A stretch of DNA of 64,000 nt. It comes from Rhyacophila brunnea. Lineage: Eukaryota; Arthropoda; Insecta; Trichoptera; Rhyacophilidae. Every line of letters begins with the position of its first letter. Positions within the stretch are counted from its first letter, which is position 1. The position numbers were made by a program, and so were the translations under genes. The stretch is taken from positions 310,001 to 374,000 of the forward strand of contig JAGYXB010002036.1 of assembly GCA_022495005.1 (NCBI GenBank), written 5' to 3'. Below the pieces are notes generated by a model. It ran no database searches and had not been told where the DNA came from. It saw only the letters and a program-made list of their open reading frames with translations. Shown here in pieces: positions 48,761 to 61,896 of this stretch.

Positions 48761-49135
48761 GGTGATATTGTGAAGGCCTGACTCCAGAATAGACTACGCA
48801 TATGACTCCAAATTTGTATTGGCAGTGACGAGATGCAAATTGTAAAACTGACAAATCAGCGAAATGTCAAAATGTCTGACGTAAATGAAAATCCATCCCG
48901 AAGGGAAAACTATGGCGCCGTTTATGCATACTTCACAATTATATTAATATACAATACCGCCAAGCCGTCTGCAAGACCTAGCGAGACAGACTGGCGAGAG
49001 CCAGCTGGCTCAGCTAGTAATATATAAATATGATTGCCAGTTATTTGATGTAAGTTAATAAATTGTTATTTTCGTAATATTCCGGTTGACATACGTCTAG
49101 TTTCCTCTTGTGTCTGATTTTATTATGCCAGTATA

Positions 49136-49525
49136 GGGATGTCAAAGAGTATCGTTACTTTCAAGTATCTATATTGTAGTTTAATTACCACACCGGTATC
49201 GATATTGTTATTCCTATATTATATACTATAGGTACGGACGCAAAGTATCAATACTCTCTTTCAACGCGATATAGAGGTTCGATTCGACAATATAAATTAC
49301 GGCAAAGCACGTGAAGATTCTTTTTATATATTTTTAAACTCTTTCTTTAAGCACCAAAGTGCATGGTTGCCATTGATATCAGTCCCGCGCAGCTTCCTTT
49401 CGGAACAAGGAAGTGTGGTAATTAAATATATTAAATCAGACACGTTTAGCGTCATGGAAGGAGGCGGTACATATACAACACGGGTGGAGATAGGGTAACC
49501 CAAATCATATCCCTACGCGATGAAT
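49136..49525. repeat. Repeat with TAGGGAT ends
   Basis: The left edge TATAGGGATGTCAAAGAG and the inverted right edge CGTAGGGATATGATTTGG suggest a bounded unit. Its right half shares diverged blocks with 27840-28040. Family unknown. Confidence 0.4.
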
Positions 49526-49705
49526 GGCTCATATCACATTTGAAGGATAAGCGGAAAGAAAGTCCATTGTCACATTAATTCAGTTTTGAGATAAAGTAAA
49601 AAAAATATTAACTTGTTATAAGTATTTATTAAACTTAAATTAAAAGTTATCTTACATGTCAATTTAATAATAATTACAATCACAATCCACTCTACATAAT
49701 AATAG

Positions 49706-50155
49706 CATCATCATCAGCCTAAATCTATCCACTGCTGGATAAATACCTCTCCAAGCTGATTCCACTTATCTCGATCCTGTGCGTTGCGTTGCCACGTACT
49801 TCCGCAGAACTTAATCATTCGACCCAGCAGCCGCTTAGTCTACCTTGCGGACGTTTTGTACCTATTGGGTACCACTGGATGACTAGATTTGTACAACGAT
49901 TGCCCTTTCTTCGACCTATGTGTACAGCCCATTTCCATTTAAAGTTTTTATCGAACTCTATTACATCGCTAACCCTTGTCTGTTACCTAATTCACTCGTT
50001 CCTGTTTTTGTCCTTTCGTGTTGTGGTATTTTAGGTTTCTGGAACTCTTTTTTACTTACGCATTCGTGATTACGGTAAGCACACACAGGTTGAACACTTT
50101 GCGCTTTAGGCACAGTGTGAGGTCACTTTTGAAGACATTTTTCAGGCGGCCAAGG
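49706..50155 (-). pseudogene. 5'-truncated RTE LINE, decayed
   Basis: It matches about the last 530 bp of the RTE LINE at 9.05-12.27 kb on the minus strand, GAT tail at 49706. It has an internal deletion near 50028 and numerous substitutions. The 5' break is near 50155, where the homologous element continues toward the reverse transcriptase core. It is clearly older than the copy at 19761. Confidence 0.82.
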
Positions 50156-52424
50156 CAGTTTTGGAAAGAAAAAAAATATAGATAGATACAAATATTTTTT
50201 GTCAAATATTGATCTTTCTTTTTAATTTCAATGTCTTCTTTCTGAGGTCAGTGTTTGGACAATGTTTTAAAAAAAAATCCAAGTATGCCATCCAATAGCT
50301 TACAAAATTCTCCACAAGATGACATCATTCACTTATTTTGCAATGTTTGTGAACAATGATCTTTCTTTCCTCGTACCCTTCATATTTCGTCAGTAGTTTC
50401 GAGATTACTGCAATTATTCGAACTGAAATGTTTTCTTTTCGATACGATAAAAGTATTGAGTACCGAAACTATTTCTTTTGCTATGACATCCTTATAGCTA
50501 GTGTATTTATTTTCATCGTGACATCAAGTTATTTTTCATTGCCCTTCCCCGTTTTTCCACCTCTTGCGTCCTCCTTGTTAGAATAATAAATAATGTTCGC
50601 TTAACCGCAATATCGATATAATTTTTCCTTGTAACATTTCCCACGTTTGTTATTATTTCTACTCGTAGATGCCTCTCAACGTGATGTTTCGCTTTGAGGT
50701 CGCTATGAAATACGGCTGTTCAATCGCGAGAAAGGATTTTTTTTAAATAGTATTTATTATTTTTGTATAGTTAAAAGAGTCATATTCAACCTTTGACCAC
50801 CTTTCATCTGCATTCGTATAATGTTAAGTAGTTTAATATCGTGATATAAGTATTTCTCTCTACTTCTTCGTGCGTTAATTTATAGTTACATATATTGGTA
50901 ATAACATTATGGTACACTATTTTCAATAATTACACGCAACAATTCAATCGCGATGGTCCTTGTTTTTGATTGGTTTAAAATAAACATAGTGTTGCTATTA
51001 TTAAAAATATAGGTTGACCGAAAACTATTTCTTCGTTAGATTGGTGGCAACACTGAACAGTATTCCCGCGCAAATTTACGTCAAAACTGAGCTGTCAAAC
51101 CTAGTGGGCGGTGTTCGGATATCTTCGTATGTTCTCGGCAATCTTCGCTTGGATCGGGACGACGGAAAATAGAATGTATCCCACTTTACTCACGATCGCA
51201 CCCGATCCTTGAAAACCATTGAGAAATAAATAGATTTTGACAGTCGTGGCAGACGATCGGGCCAGACGCAATCTGCCAATGTAATTTGAGCTTAACTCTG
51301 CAACCTTTAAGCAGAATCGTACCACATACTATATGATTTTATCAAGATACTGTTGATACAATATGAAACGACGGGATCAACTTCATATAAACGCTTTTTA
51401 TATTATTTAAACTGGCTTTATTAGAAGGTAATATATTTAATAGACTATGTTATGGACAATAACTTGTTAACAGTCTGATTTGATACAGTGACTGAATGCA
51501 GTCGATGCTTCCTTCTTTAAGGTTGAGTTAATACTAAATTGAAAAGCCATTTTGATATACTATATATAAAATAAACGTTATTAATATTACGCATTGCATT
51601 CTCAGACGTATAGTTTGATAAGAAAGTGTATATAAAACAATATCCGTTAGAAACGAGGTTTGAAACAATGAGTGATAAAATAGAATATGCGTATTCCAGA
51701 CGTTTAGATTGATAAGAACAATATTGCGATAAAGCGAATCTCTATCAAATGCATAAGCAGACATTCATTATACTGATTATTAATACTTGATACGAATACA
51801 GAGATAGGCTCAAACTGTAAGGCTATTACAATATTCGGTTAATCAATAATAATAATAATACGTAGACATGTTACCATAATAATATGCAAAATAAACTTAA
51901 AGTAAATCTATAAACGTGCCTACTCGTAGATAGAATCGTACATGTTTTTTGAAAGGCGGAAAACCAATACAAAATTCCACTTGTAAGATTTAGACAACCT
52001 TTTTTGCATGTTCCAAATCTATCTGTCATTTTTCAATCTCTATGATATTTATCTTCTTCTCTGAATAAATTGGTCATTTTCATGTTGATTCATTACCATA
52101 CCTATTCATAATAATTTGTTTTCTAATATTTTTATATGATATGTAAAGTTTTCCCCGTCTTGGGAATAATACTCTGTTGGTTGGTTGGTTGGTCTGTTGG
52201 TTATAAATAAACCTTGATGGTAAACATTGCAGTGATGTCATTCGTTTATCATCAGACTATCATTTTGTAATCAGGTAAAGTTGTGGATTTAGGGATTTAA
52301 AGGTCCAAGGCACTGACTGATTTTGAAACCCTCTACGATAAAAAAAAAACCATTAACTCTAACTACGAAACGTACCTACATAGTAGTAATTATTAATCTG
52401 TTTATATCTTACCTAGAATTATAC
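50156..52424. other. No gene seen
   Basis: AT-rich sequence with a GC-richer patch at 51060-51310. A 70-bp inverted pair at about 50986-51055 (AGTGTTGCTATTATT against AGTGTTGCCACCAAT) could be a tiny MITE. Confidence 0.45.
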
Positions 52425-52814
52425 CCCATTTACACGTGCATCGATTTACTGCTGATAGTACGTATTATCGCGGTCATAACAAAAAAATGCGCGTGTAAAC
52501 ACGTTTTATCGTGCAAATTCCAAGATTACACGCATGTATCAAAAAAGTTCAGAAGCTTCTGATTTTTCACGCGACAATTTCGCAGTAGAACGATAGCAGC
52601 GAACCTACCGGTAGAGAGACTCATTTTGAGGTTAACCTTTTTCATGACATGTCAAATAGTACCATAAAATGACAACATCGCGTCTCGCTTACTCTTGAAG
52701 AATGAGATTGGCAAGACAGTCAGCACTTTTACGTGTAAACGTAAACAGTTATTATCGTGATAGTTTAAAATACACACTATTGGTTCAAGTAAATCCATGC
52801 ACGTGTAAAGGCGC
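52425..52814. mobile_element. Inverted-repeat element, TTTACACGTGCA ends
   Basis: The left end CCCATTTACACGTGCATCGA and the inverted right end GCGCCTTTACACGTGCATGG stay similar for about 45 bp. It is about 390 bp. The flanks ATA and TAT do not give a clean duplication. No coding capacity; superfamily unresolved. Confidence 0.7.
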
Positions 52815-55800
52815 TATTACATAACGTAACTAAAAGTAATTCTTATTGAAGGTGACAGTGATGAAACGTCACGGTTTTATTGGATCTTTTTTGTTTTCAA
52901 ATAGGTACCTACGTATATTGTATTTGAGTTTGTTGCAGAGATTTACTTAGTAATGCTTTGAGTAATATTGTATACCCATTTTGTAAGAATTTCACTTCCT
53001 TTTAAGATTTTGGTATTATTGGATAATTGTATGACTAATTTAAACGGTTTTTAGTGCCTAATAAATATTCTGATGAATCGATTGTATCATCTACGTTATA
53101 ATAGTCACCGCTGATAAGGTGATTTTAATTAAATAGCATATAATCATCGTTCATTAACATATTTTCCGAAACATTATAATATGTAATATTTAGTTTTATT
53201 GAAGTAGGTTCTTAAGATATATTTTCTATTGGGGTTGGAATATTGAATACCTTCACAGATTCGTTGCTACAAACAATTAAAATAAATATGGTGTGGGCTT
53301 TAACCCTCTGACTAATAAGCCTCTCATACAATCATGTTTAATTGGGTAATTCTTCGCGTTAATTAAGGGCATTATTACGAACGAATCTTGTTTAACTACG
53401 TTAAGAAAATTACAAGTGTTTACTGGTTGCAAATTATATACCCATCATTATTTGTTTTATGAAGCCTCTGCTATCTTTGGTTTATTTATCACATCTATAA
53501 ACATCAAAGTTTAAATTCGTATTATAAAAGCATCACACGAACTCACATATTATTAATAAGACCTGTTTAGAAATATTCAAACTGAAGGATTACTGTCGAT
53601 GTGACGGTAATAACTCTCAAACAGTGTGACGAACTTTACGAAAACCCGAAAGAAACACTATTTAGCTGCAGAATAATAAGCGATCAAATATCTATTATAT
53701 CAAATTACTCTGCAGTAATATATTCCCAGCGAATCCATTTTCAGTAAACAACTTAGCTAGACCAGCAAGTCGATTGGCGAAATTAGAGACGGTGTATTAT
53801 TACATCATATCAGAGCACATTATACCATTACGGTGTATTAGCCGAATAATCATTTTTCATCGTATTATATTTTCTTACGACTGAAATAACAAATAATATT
53901 TCATTTCGCTACTCAATTGAAAACGCTGATTCTATAATTAGTCTAATATGATTATGTACCAGAATTTTATGTTAATGTGTTACTTTTTATTGTATAAATA
54001 ACGAAGAATAATTTATCTAGAGGTCACTCGAATCCAAGTACCTAGCTCGTAACTATCATGTATAATATACTATTGTACCGATACGCTGTTAATAAATCTC
54101 ACCCTGCTACATCGTAGACTTCATTATCATCATCCTCAACCTACACATCGAACACCACACTAGTGACTCAACAACTATATAAAATATTAGGTATTATTAT
54201 TTAATATTGACCATAAAAATAATAAATAAATAAATGGATGAACATAAACATAATACGGTGCCCACTACAGACTCCATTTAAAACATTATTATCTTTATAC
54301 AATAAAAGAAACACTTTGTACGAAAAAACAAAAAAAAACTGTACTGTGTAATCCTCCTCTAGGGTTGCACCTCCGAAACTTTATTTATACGCACAAACGA
54401 CTTGACGCAATACCAAAAGTGCATCCACTTAATACACACAATATAGAAATGCATCTATATGTTCACGAAAAAAAAATGTGTTGTATTTGGAATGAGGTTA
54501 TAATGTATAATGGGATTGACGTAGTTAGACTGTGTCATAGAGGTATTAAATAAAAAGAGGGGCAAGGAATCGGCTTTCTCATACAACTGAATGAAGCAGG
54601 CCAACAATAGCTGACAATTTACGAGAAATTGCGACGCGATAAAAAAAAATGCAGGGCATCACGGAGGATTTACTTTGGTCATTATAACGTACACATATAA
54701 TATAATGTTAACGTAGAAATTTTGCCGTAAATTGATTACCAGCCTGCCTCATCATACTTTTTCACCATACTTGCCTGCTTCACCATACTTTCATATAACC
54801 TGCCGCCCCTAGGACTGTATAGAAAGAAATACGATATCCATGAGGCTAAGGAGTCGAGATAGTTTGCGGGGTAGACAAGAAGACATTTCCTGGAGGCGGC
54901 AAAGACCCACATTAGGTTTTAGTTGAAGATACATTAATATTCATTTATTATTATTAACGATAAGCTATATCAGAATATTGACGTCTTTTAACCATATATA
55001 GTAAAAGTAAACAATAATAAACCATTTATTTTACGTATAGATTTAAAAATCATAAATATTTTACTGTATCTATTAAATATTATATTTTAGTCAAGCAAGT
55101 GCTATGAAAGGCGTACTTACATCTTAAATTATTCTGGTTTACCAATAAGGATTTCTAAATCAATCTCCCCATAACTTGTCCTTACTAGAATATATTATTG
55201 AAGCTGTAACAGCTTAATTAACGATCAGCTTGTATCAAGAATGATATCAGCCACACGGAATTCTTGAATTACTGGCCAGTCGCTCAATTGAAAATAATCT
55301 TTCGATATCATGGACTCTGTTTCGTGGAACGATAAACAATGTAAAATACAATGTTGTATTATTGAAATAATATTTTATTTTAATCATTTAAATTAAGTAT
55401 GCAATTTTAAAAGTCCGTGAATGAATAATAATCTTCACTATCAATGTTCAGTTAAATAAACTGAATACTTATTGTAAAAAAATCCAATAAGTATTTCAAA
55501 TAGTTTACGTTAAAACCACATCCTAATTAATATTCGTAATGCACTGCACTGTTACTATTTTGATTCCATGAATTTATTTTTGACAGAAAAAATAACTTGA
55601 GATTTAAATTAACATTTCAACTTACTGTTTATAGATTTCGAAAAACAGTACACGTGCAATTTTCGTATTGTGAATTTAAAAATTTAACTGCTTTTTAGAT
55701 TACATCTTTGAAACATATCTTTCCCATGGACTTCACGGTGAACCATACCCAATTACATACAACTACATTATAAATATATACAAGGTCTTAAAAATGTTTT

Positions 55801-56246
55801 GACAATAATAAAGAATCCAAAATCCAAAATTTTTAAAACTTTTAATAATATATCCATTATAAATCAAAAAAATAATAATTTCATTATTCATAAGTACAAG
55901 AACGTCAATAATAAAATTTGACTCGCGTCGGACGTTTGTTACGAATAAGTTAGAAAAATTATTCACCTTAATTGATCATTAATTGCTTTCTGATTGGTTG
56001 AACTTAAAATTCAGTTAAAATGTATATATAAGAAATAATTAAGAGTTTTCTAGTGAGTATGTATATATTAGAAAATAAAAACAATTTTCTAACATATGTA
56101 ATTATAATTTATATGATGTAGGGTTGACTAAGTATTAGATATTTAATTATCTAGTAGATATATTTATTATGCAATTGATTTATTTTATTTTTACAACTTC
56201 TGACATTCGACAACTTATCTTTGTTAAATATAATTTTTAATTTAAA
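52815..56246. other. Long AT-rich stretch, nothing recognised
   Basis: About 3.4 kb with no recognisable gene, element end or RNA gene. Confidence 0.5.
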
Positions 56247-56426
56247 TTATTCCAAAATTACACCTTTGTATTCTCCTGAATTCATATTGATTATTATCGC
56301 CACTACAACCGAGTGAGGATCATGGCCGCCTCCAGGAACACCTACAGCTATTGTTTTAGACTCAGAAATGCTTTGTCGTTTTCTACACAGTTCAATCACC
56401 TCAGTCTCCCGACCCTCATTTATCGT
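56247..56426 (-). CDS. Candidate 3'-terminal coding exon, family unknown
   Basis: The minus strand is open for 59 codons ending in TAA at 56247-56249, with protein-like stretches such as NEGRETEVIELCRKRQS and AVGVPGGGHDPHSVVVAIII. A stop lies just upstream (56427-56429), but its AG forms a plausible splice acceptor (ATATACAATAG), with a CTAAC branch-like motif about 29 nt before it (56455-56459). AATAAA signals follow within about 110 nt after the stop. These features fit the last exon of a host gene, or of an old transposon gene. I do not recognise the family, and no upstream exon was found. Confidence 0.35.
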   Translation of the reverse strand, partial: TINEGRETEVIELCRKRQSISESKTIAVGVPGGGHDPHSVVVAIIINMNSGEYKGVILE

Positions 56427-56429
56427 CTA

Positions 56430-57635
56430 TTGTATATAATAATCCTTGTGGATGGTTAGATGTCTACCATTCTTGATACATCTTCCCCAATGGAGTCGTA
56501 CAACTACGTGTAAGGACCAAAGGGCACTACGAGTGGCCGTGCGATGCGCACGTGGAGCGAGAGGCATAAAAGTCAAGTGCCGTTTAGGCCCCTTGTATCG
56601 TACGCGCATCGCCCGGCCTCTTTCAGTGTACTCCGCGACTAAGACGGTAGGAGTATCACAGTGCAACGCGAACAGTCTGTGATCGTATATTTCTCGGTAC
56701 GTGCCATCTTCTCAATATGTCCTTTCAAAGATATCCATCCGGTTTACTCTCATTCTTTCTTGATAAAGTCCAGTATTCTGATCTACATGTCAACATTGGA
56801 GGTTTATGGAGTTTTCTTTTAGTTTTTTGAAAACTGTTTTGACCTGGGGCGTTTTTCTAAACCTAAACCATGTTGGGATTTTTTGAGAGTGTAATAATTC
56901 TTCTACCCACTATTTCTGGGCTGATTATTCATGTGGCAATACTCATTATAATATTAAACATCAAAACCAATAGGAAATAAGTATTCTAATGTTAATTACA
57001 ATACTAATGATACAAAAAAACACCGAAATATGTTAAATCATGATATTGAAATATAACTTTAATCAACTTATGACCATATTTATGTAAGTACCTACTATTA
57101 TGATTTATTTCTTATATTAATTAATATCTGATATTTAAAAGAATTCACATCGAAAATAAATATTTCTATAAATACCAAAAACTAAGACATAAAAACTATT
57201 TTTAGATTGTAAAACGTATTATAATGTGGTCGTATACTTGTGAATCTACTATTAACAATAGATCAAGATCTGAGACATGCCAAGAATATCAGTCTGTGAT
57301 CATTTTTTACGTCGCTTTGATGACGCCGAAATAGAAAGATCGTCCAATTAATCCAATGACCAGAACCGAATACTAACGTCGGGCAGATAAGCCAGTTCTC
57401 CCTGATATGTCATCTCATCACATCGAAGAGAGTCTAAAAATAGAGTGATCGTTGGTATTTAGCGTTCGACACTTGACATTTACGTATTTCTGTCATAGTA
57501 AACAACCGCGAAAACAACGTTTATAAATATTTTCTTGCTACGATGTATCATTCGTCCAGCTTATGAGTATGCTTGATAAATTTAGCAGGTATTGTTTATC
57601 ATATAAATCATTTAACTATAAATTAATTTAGTTAT
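56430..57635. other. No gene; GC-richer part 56500-56690
   Basis: The GC-richer part has overlapping open frames on both strands without motifs. The remainder is AT-rich. Confidence 0.45.
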
Positions 57636-57643
57636 GCACGTAT

Positions 57644-58941
57644 CAGTGGCGAGGGGTGTAGGTAGGCTGTTAAGATTCGACATAAATAGTGCACACTAAA
57701 CTTTAACAGTTATACTTATTTGTTTTTATCAGAGCGTTGAAGCGGAGCTCGCAGCAGGAGCACAAAATAGTGGAGTAATGAAGTTTTACCCGTAGCCGGA
57801 CCACCGAAAATTTCGTCACTGTACTGGCAGAAAACACTAATTCGAAAAAATGACACATTGAGACCAAAATGTTCCTTATTTCAATCTTTACCGTCTGGAA
57901 ACCTTCTTAATAAATAAACAGTCTTTATTTTAAAGTCATCCTTTCTACGATTACTTAATAAACTCACATCATAGACCATTATTTCAAACATTTTAACAAC
58001 TTCAAAGTCAAATTACTCAAAACTAGTATTCTCCAGTTAGTGTGTTCTGCCAGAACAGAGACGATTTTTAGTGCTCCACTGCTCCGGATGTTTTTTTTAT
58101 TATTAAATTTTCATCTTAAAATCCAATGAAAACATTATTTGAAGTACGGACACTGCCGAGTGATAAATAACCTCACTTTTTTGGCAGAAGGGGTAAATAA
58201 TGAAAGACAATTGACTGTCGGCAACATTGGTTTAATAGAATTAATAATGAAAATGACGATTATTTTAAAACTGTATACTTATTTTTATAATTTTTAGTAG
58301 TAGTTGCATACATTTAGGTAACACATATTCAAACTTTTTACCCGGAGCGGAGTTGGAACAAGTATTAGGTCCCGGAGCGGAGCAACCCAAAAAATGGTCC
58401 GCTCCAACCCTCTGATTATAATTGAACTTAAAATAGAATAATTTTCAGATAGTACTGGTTAGTTTTTAAAATTCAATAAGCCTAATCCTTGCCTATAAAT
58501 ACCAAACCATAAAAGTAAAGGTCTGCTATGAGCGATCCGAAAAAAGTATTGCTGACCTTTTCAGTCATACTTATTTATTTTTGTTTAATTTAGTTTAATA
58601 CATATTACAGATGATGTTGGTAAGTTATTTTTAAATTCATTAAGCCCTTCCTATACTAAACTATAATCGATAAAAAATAGTCTTATATCTATAATATATT
58701 TTAAATTATGCCATTAAGCCACAGGTACATCATTTTAAATGTTTTATTGATAAACGAATATTCTTTTACTATCTACTACGGCTTGAATGGGCCGGGGTCT
58801 AATTGAATTTTAAAAACTTACAAACTCTATCTACACATTGCAGTTTTCGTCCAATGAAAACAAATACGTTTGATCAAGAGAAAGTTTAATGTGTATTATT
58901 TATGTCGGATCTTAACAGCCTACCTCCACCCTTCGCCACTG
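57644..58941 (+). mobile_element. Non-autonomous hAT element, CAGTGGCG family, copy 3
   Basis: The left end CAGTGGCGAGGGGTG, then GTAGGCTGTTAAGATTCGAC, and the inverted right end CAGTGGCGAAGGGTGG, then GTAGGCTGTTAAGATCCGAC, match over more than 40 bp. The flanking octamers GCACGTAT (57636-57643) and GTATGTAT (58942-58949) differ only by two C/T changes. Its size is increased by another hAT-type element nested at 57730-58414. It is closest to the copy at 15693-16475. Confidence 0.87.
57730..58414. mobile_element. Nested hAT-type element, GGAGCGGAG family
   Basis: The left end CAGAGCGTTGAAGCGGAGC and the inverted right end CAGAGGGTTGGAGCGGACC are alike, and CCCGGAGCGGAG blocks lie inside the right end. 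The flanking octamers match poorly. It inserted into the copy-3 element after that one was in place. The same left end occurs alone at 831. Confidence 0.72.
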
Positions 58942-59128
58942 GTATGTATTATAAGGATTTACTAAAAGATATTAATATGTTACATAGTAAATAACTACTA
59001 AACAGATGAGAAACATGAGTCATTAATGTGTTATTACTGTTTCTAATATAATAGTTTTATAGTTTGAGTACGGACTTAAGGATAATATCGACAAATATAT
59101 TTTTATGCATTTTTATGTGAGTGTGTTT

Positions 59129-60098
59129 AAGGGTTGCAATATCGAATGAAAATGTCAATACCGGTTTTTCGGTATTTCTTATTGAATACCGGTATTTCTT
59201 AAACATTAAAAAAACAGAAGTAGGTGCATATCAATAAATAAAGCTATTAATATCTTTTTAAAATATTATTTTGTAGCAAAAACCTACACATGTACCTGCA
59301 TTTATTATGTTGAAATTTAAAAATATGTATTGATCATAATTGTAGAACTAGTGATTTTTTACAAATATATTGATAATTTACACTAAAGCCTTCAAAAGTT
59401 CATCAAGTGCAAATAAGTCCGGCTGCAGGAAAAGCTTGTTAAATTCAACGCTTGTGCAGTCATCAATAATAGAATAATTGAACATTTTTGTCACGGATGT
59501 TTTCTATTTCGAAATAATAAATAGTAAAATATATTCGATGAAATTTGTTTTATTATTTTTTCACCTCTGTTGGATTCACTCAATGATATCATTAATGGAA
59601 CACGCACACAGTACAGTAGCTAGCAAGTAAATTCGCGGATAGAGACATTCGCACATGTATAGGTAGACGTCACGCAATTTCCATTATGCGATATAACGAT
59701 AGGAATATCACCTTTATTGTAATGGCGTTAGAACAGTGTTTCTAGTGTCAATGTTCATTTGAGCGAACCATTCGGCAGACCCGACAGAAACCATCGGAAA
59801 TTTATAGCAATATCACCTTTATTGTAAATGGCGTTAGAACAGATTATGCCATTCGGCAGACCCAACAAAAAAGTGAGTATCATTTTTTTTCCAGATACTT
59901 CGTCCATATTAATGTCATTGGATTCACTAAATATATTTGCATTTTAGCAGCACATAACTTATAATTAATTTTCAAAAACGTAAACGAGTGTGCTTTCTCA
60001 ATACCGAAAATTCCGGTATTTTGGATTTTTAAAACCGGTATTTTGGTATTGATAAATACTGGAATACCGGTTTTGAAATACCGGTATTGCAATCCCTG
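59129..60098. mobile_element. hAT-like element with ACCGGTATT-rich ends
   Basis: The left end AAGGGTTGCAATATCG and the inverted right end CAGGGATTGCAATACCGG are related. Both subterminal regions contain several copies of ACCGGTATT or its inverse. The flanking octamers GTGTGTTT and GTGTATTA match at six of eight positions if the right edge is shifted by one base. A CAATGA-ended element is nested at 59581-59920. Confidence 0.72.
59581..59920 (-). mobile_element. CAATGA-ended DNA element, copy B (nested)
   Basis: It is inverted relative to 8637-8985 and has ends CAATGATATCATTAATGG and CCATATTAATGTCATTG. A perfect 8-bp duplication GATTCACT flanks it (59573-59580 and 59921-59928). It carries the same internal duplicated block as copy A, so the internal duplication predates spread of the family. 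Confidence 0.9.
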
Positions 60099-60106
60099 GG
60101 TGTATT

Positions 60107-61896
60107 ATTTCTTAATTTTGCATTAAAATACCATCAAATAATTTTCTCATACACATGTGGATTTCCAAAGTAATTATAGCGTTCTTAAAATAGATATACT
60201 ATCAATATAAATAGCAATGTGAATGATGTAATGATTGGCGAATGTTGTTTACAATGTTTGCAACTATCAAAAAAATAAAAATATCATTAATATTAATTAC
60301 TTTTGATTAGTAAACTTCGTATTTCTCTAAAAATACACCACGTATTCGACTTAATTAGTCATGCAATGCGAATAATGTTGTTCATTTCCAAAATTGACAT
60401 CATTTAATACATAGTTGTATATGTGGTATATTTATTCATCGTAATATTTTTGTCGTAGATACCTACCACATTTTTAGAAAACTTTTTTTGTTAATATCAT
60501 CTTTAATTATTAACTTATAGAGTTAAAATTGTGTGGGTATCATTCTTAAAATTTATGTGTATTCATGTACATAATACAATACTAAATAACGAGTAACATG
60601 CTTTCCTTTCACTATGCCCTCTACCCTACATCACACCCTTTCAGGTGTGTACCGTGATGTAACGACGGAGAATCGTGTAGGTATGTGTAATATAAGGATT
60701 ATTGACTATACGCCTAATCTTATTATTAGTTACTTGAAAATATTATCAGGTGGCAATACCACCTACCAGCATTGTTATACGTTTACGTATAAGGTTTACG
60801 CGTAAACTCTCTACGCAATTAAAAGTTCAACCTTCGCATATAGATATTTTGTAGGAAATAATTTGCGATACAAAGTTTATGGTTTTCCTAAATAGATTTT
60901 ACATTATATTATGTATATAAGTATAATACATTTTATTACACCCATAAAATTGTGTTCACAGGCTCGTTTTCCATAGGATGAATATCTTTTGTTGCGTTGA
61001 TTTTAGTTTTCACAGTTTTTGGCGGCTTCTTAATTTCAGTGCATTTATCTCGGCTAATAATGACGAACTTTATAATGGTGTCTATGTATTTATTTTTATG
61101 CTAATTTTACTTCATTAATATTCTCGGGGTGAACCTTAGCCATCACAAATACGCATTATGTTACGGTAATCAAAAGTACGGCTCTGTAATTCATAAAATT
61201 CAAATGAAGGATATAGGATAGAAGTCACTACAAGTTACTGCAGACTACCGTTGGATACAGTGGAAACTTGCGATCCGTGTGGGCCAACCCTAATTATCGC
61301 AAAATAAACAATATAATAAATAATATTGTGATTGATATTATTGAGCCCATCACAAATACCTTGTTTTGAAAGCGTCTCTGGCGCTCGTCAGTTGACACTC
61401 TCACATTAAAGATCCCGGTAACCTCATCAGGCGTCCGCGGACGAATTGTGGCGTCGCGGCGCCCTGCAAACAGATCCGCCTTAACGCGTAGACCACTCTA
61501 GCATAAATAATTAGTAATCTTTTCCTGGAGTAGTATTATATATTTTCGTTGAAAGGGTGTTACGTATATACACTATTAATTGAATTAAGACGCAATATAT
61601 TAGTAATCAATTTATATGATTTAGTAATGATTGGGGCCGGTTTCATCATTTTGACATTTGATATCAATAGACACAAACATACATTGTACTAAAACTATAT
61701 TTCTATGCTGGAAAAGAAAAGATTACGTATAATATATAAAAATACCTGTTATATTATTCAGTTTAAAATGTCCCTTTGAGGCAGACGAAACAGGTCCAAA
61801 TTTAATGTTGATTTATGATTGCTAAATGGTTTTTATTCTGTATTTAGGTACTCACCTATTTATATGGATTTTTCAGACAGAGAAATTAAAATTATT
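60107..61896. other. No gene; GC-richer patch 61380-61500
   Basis: Mostly AT-rich. The patch at 61380-61500 contains GCGTCGCGGCGCC-type CpG-rich sequence, not assignable. Confidence 0.45.

Noticed and set aside
49136..49525. Complete transposon with defined ends
   Set aside because: The TAGGGAT edges are short and no target duplication was seen; kept only as a low-confidence repeat.
56446..56682. Overlapping ~78-codon open frames on both strands
   Set aside because: Both arise from a GC-rich patch with few stops; no motif in either.
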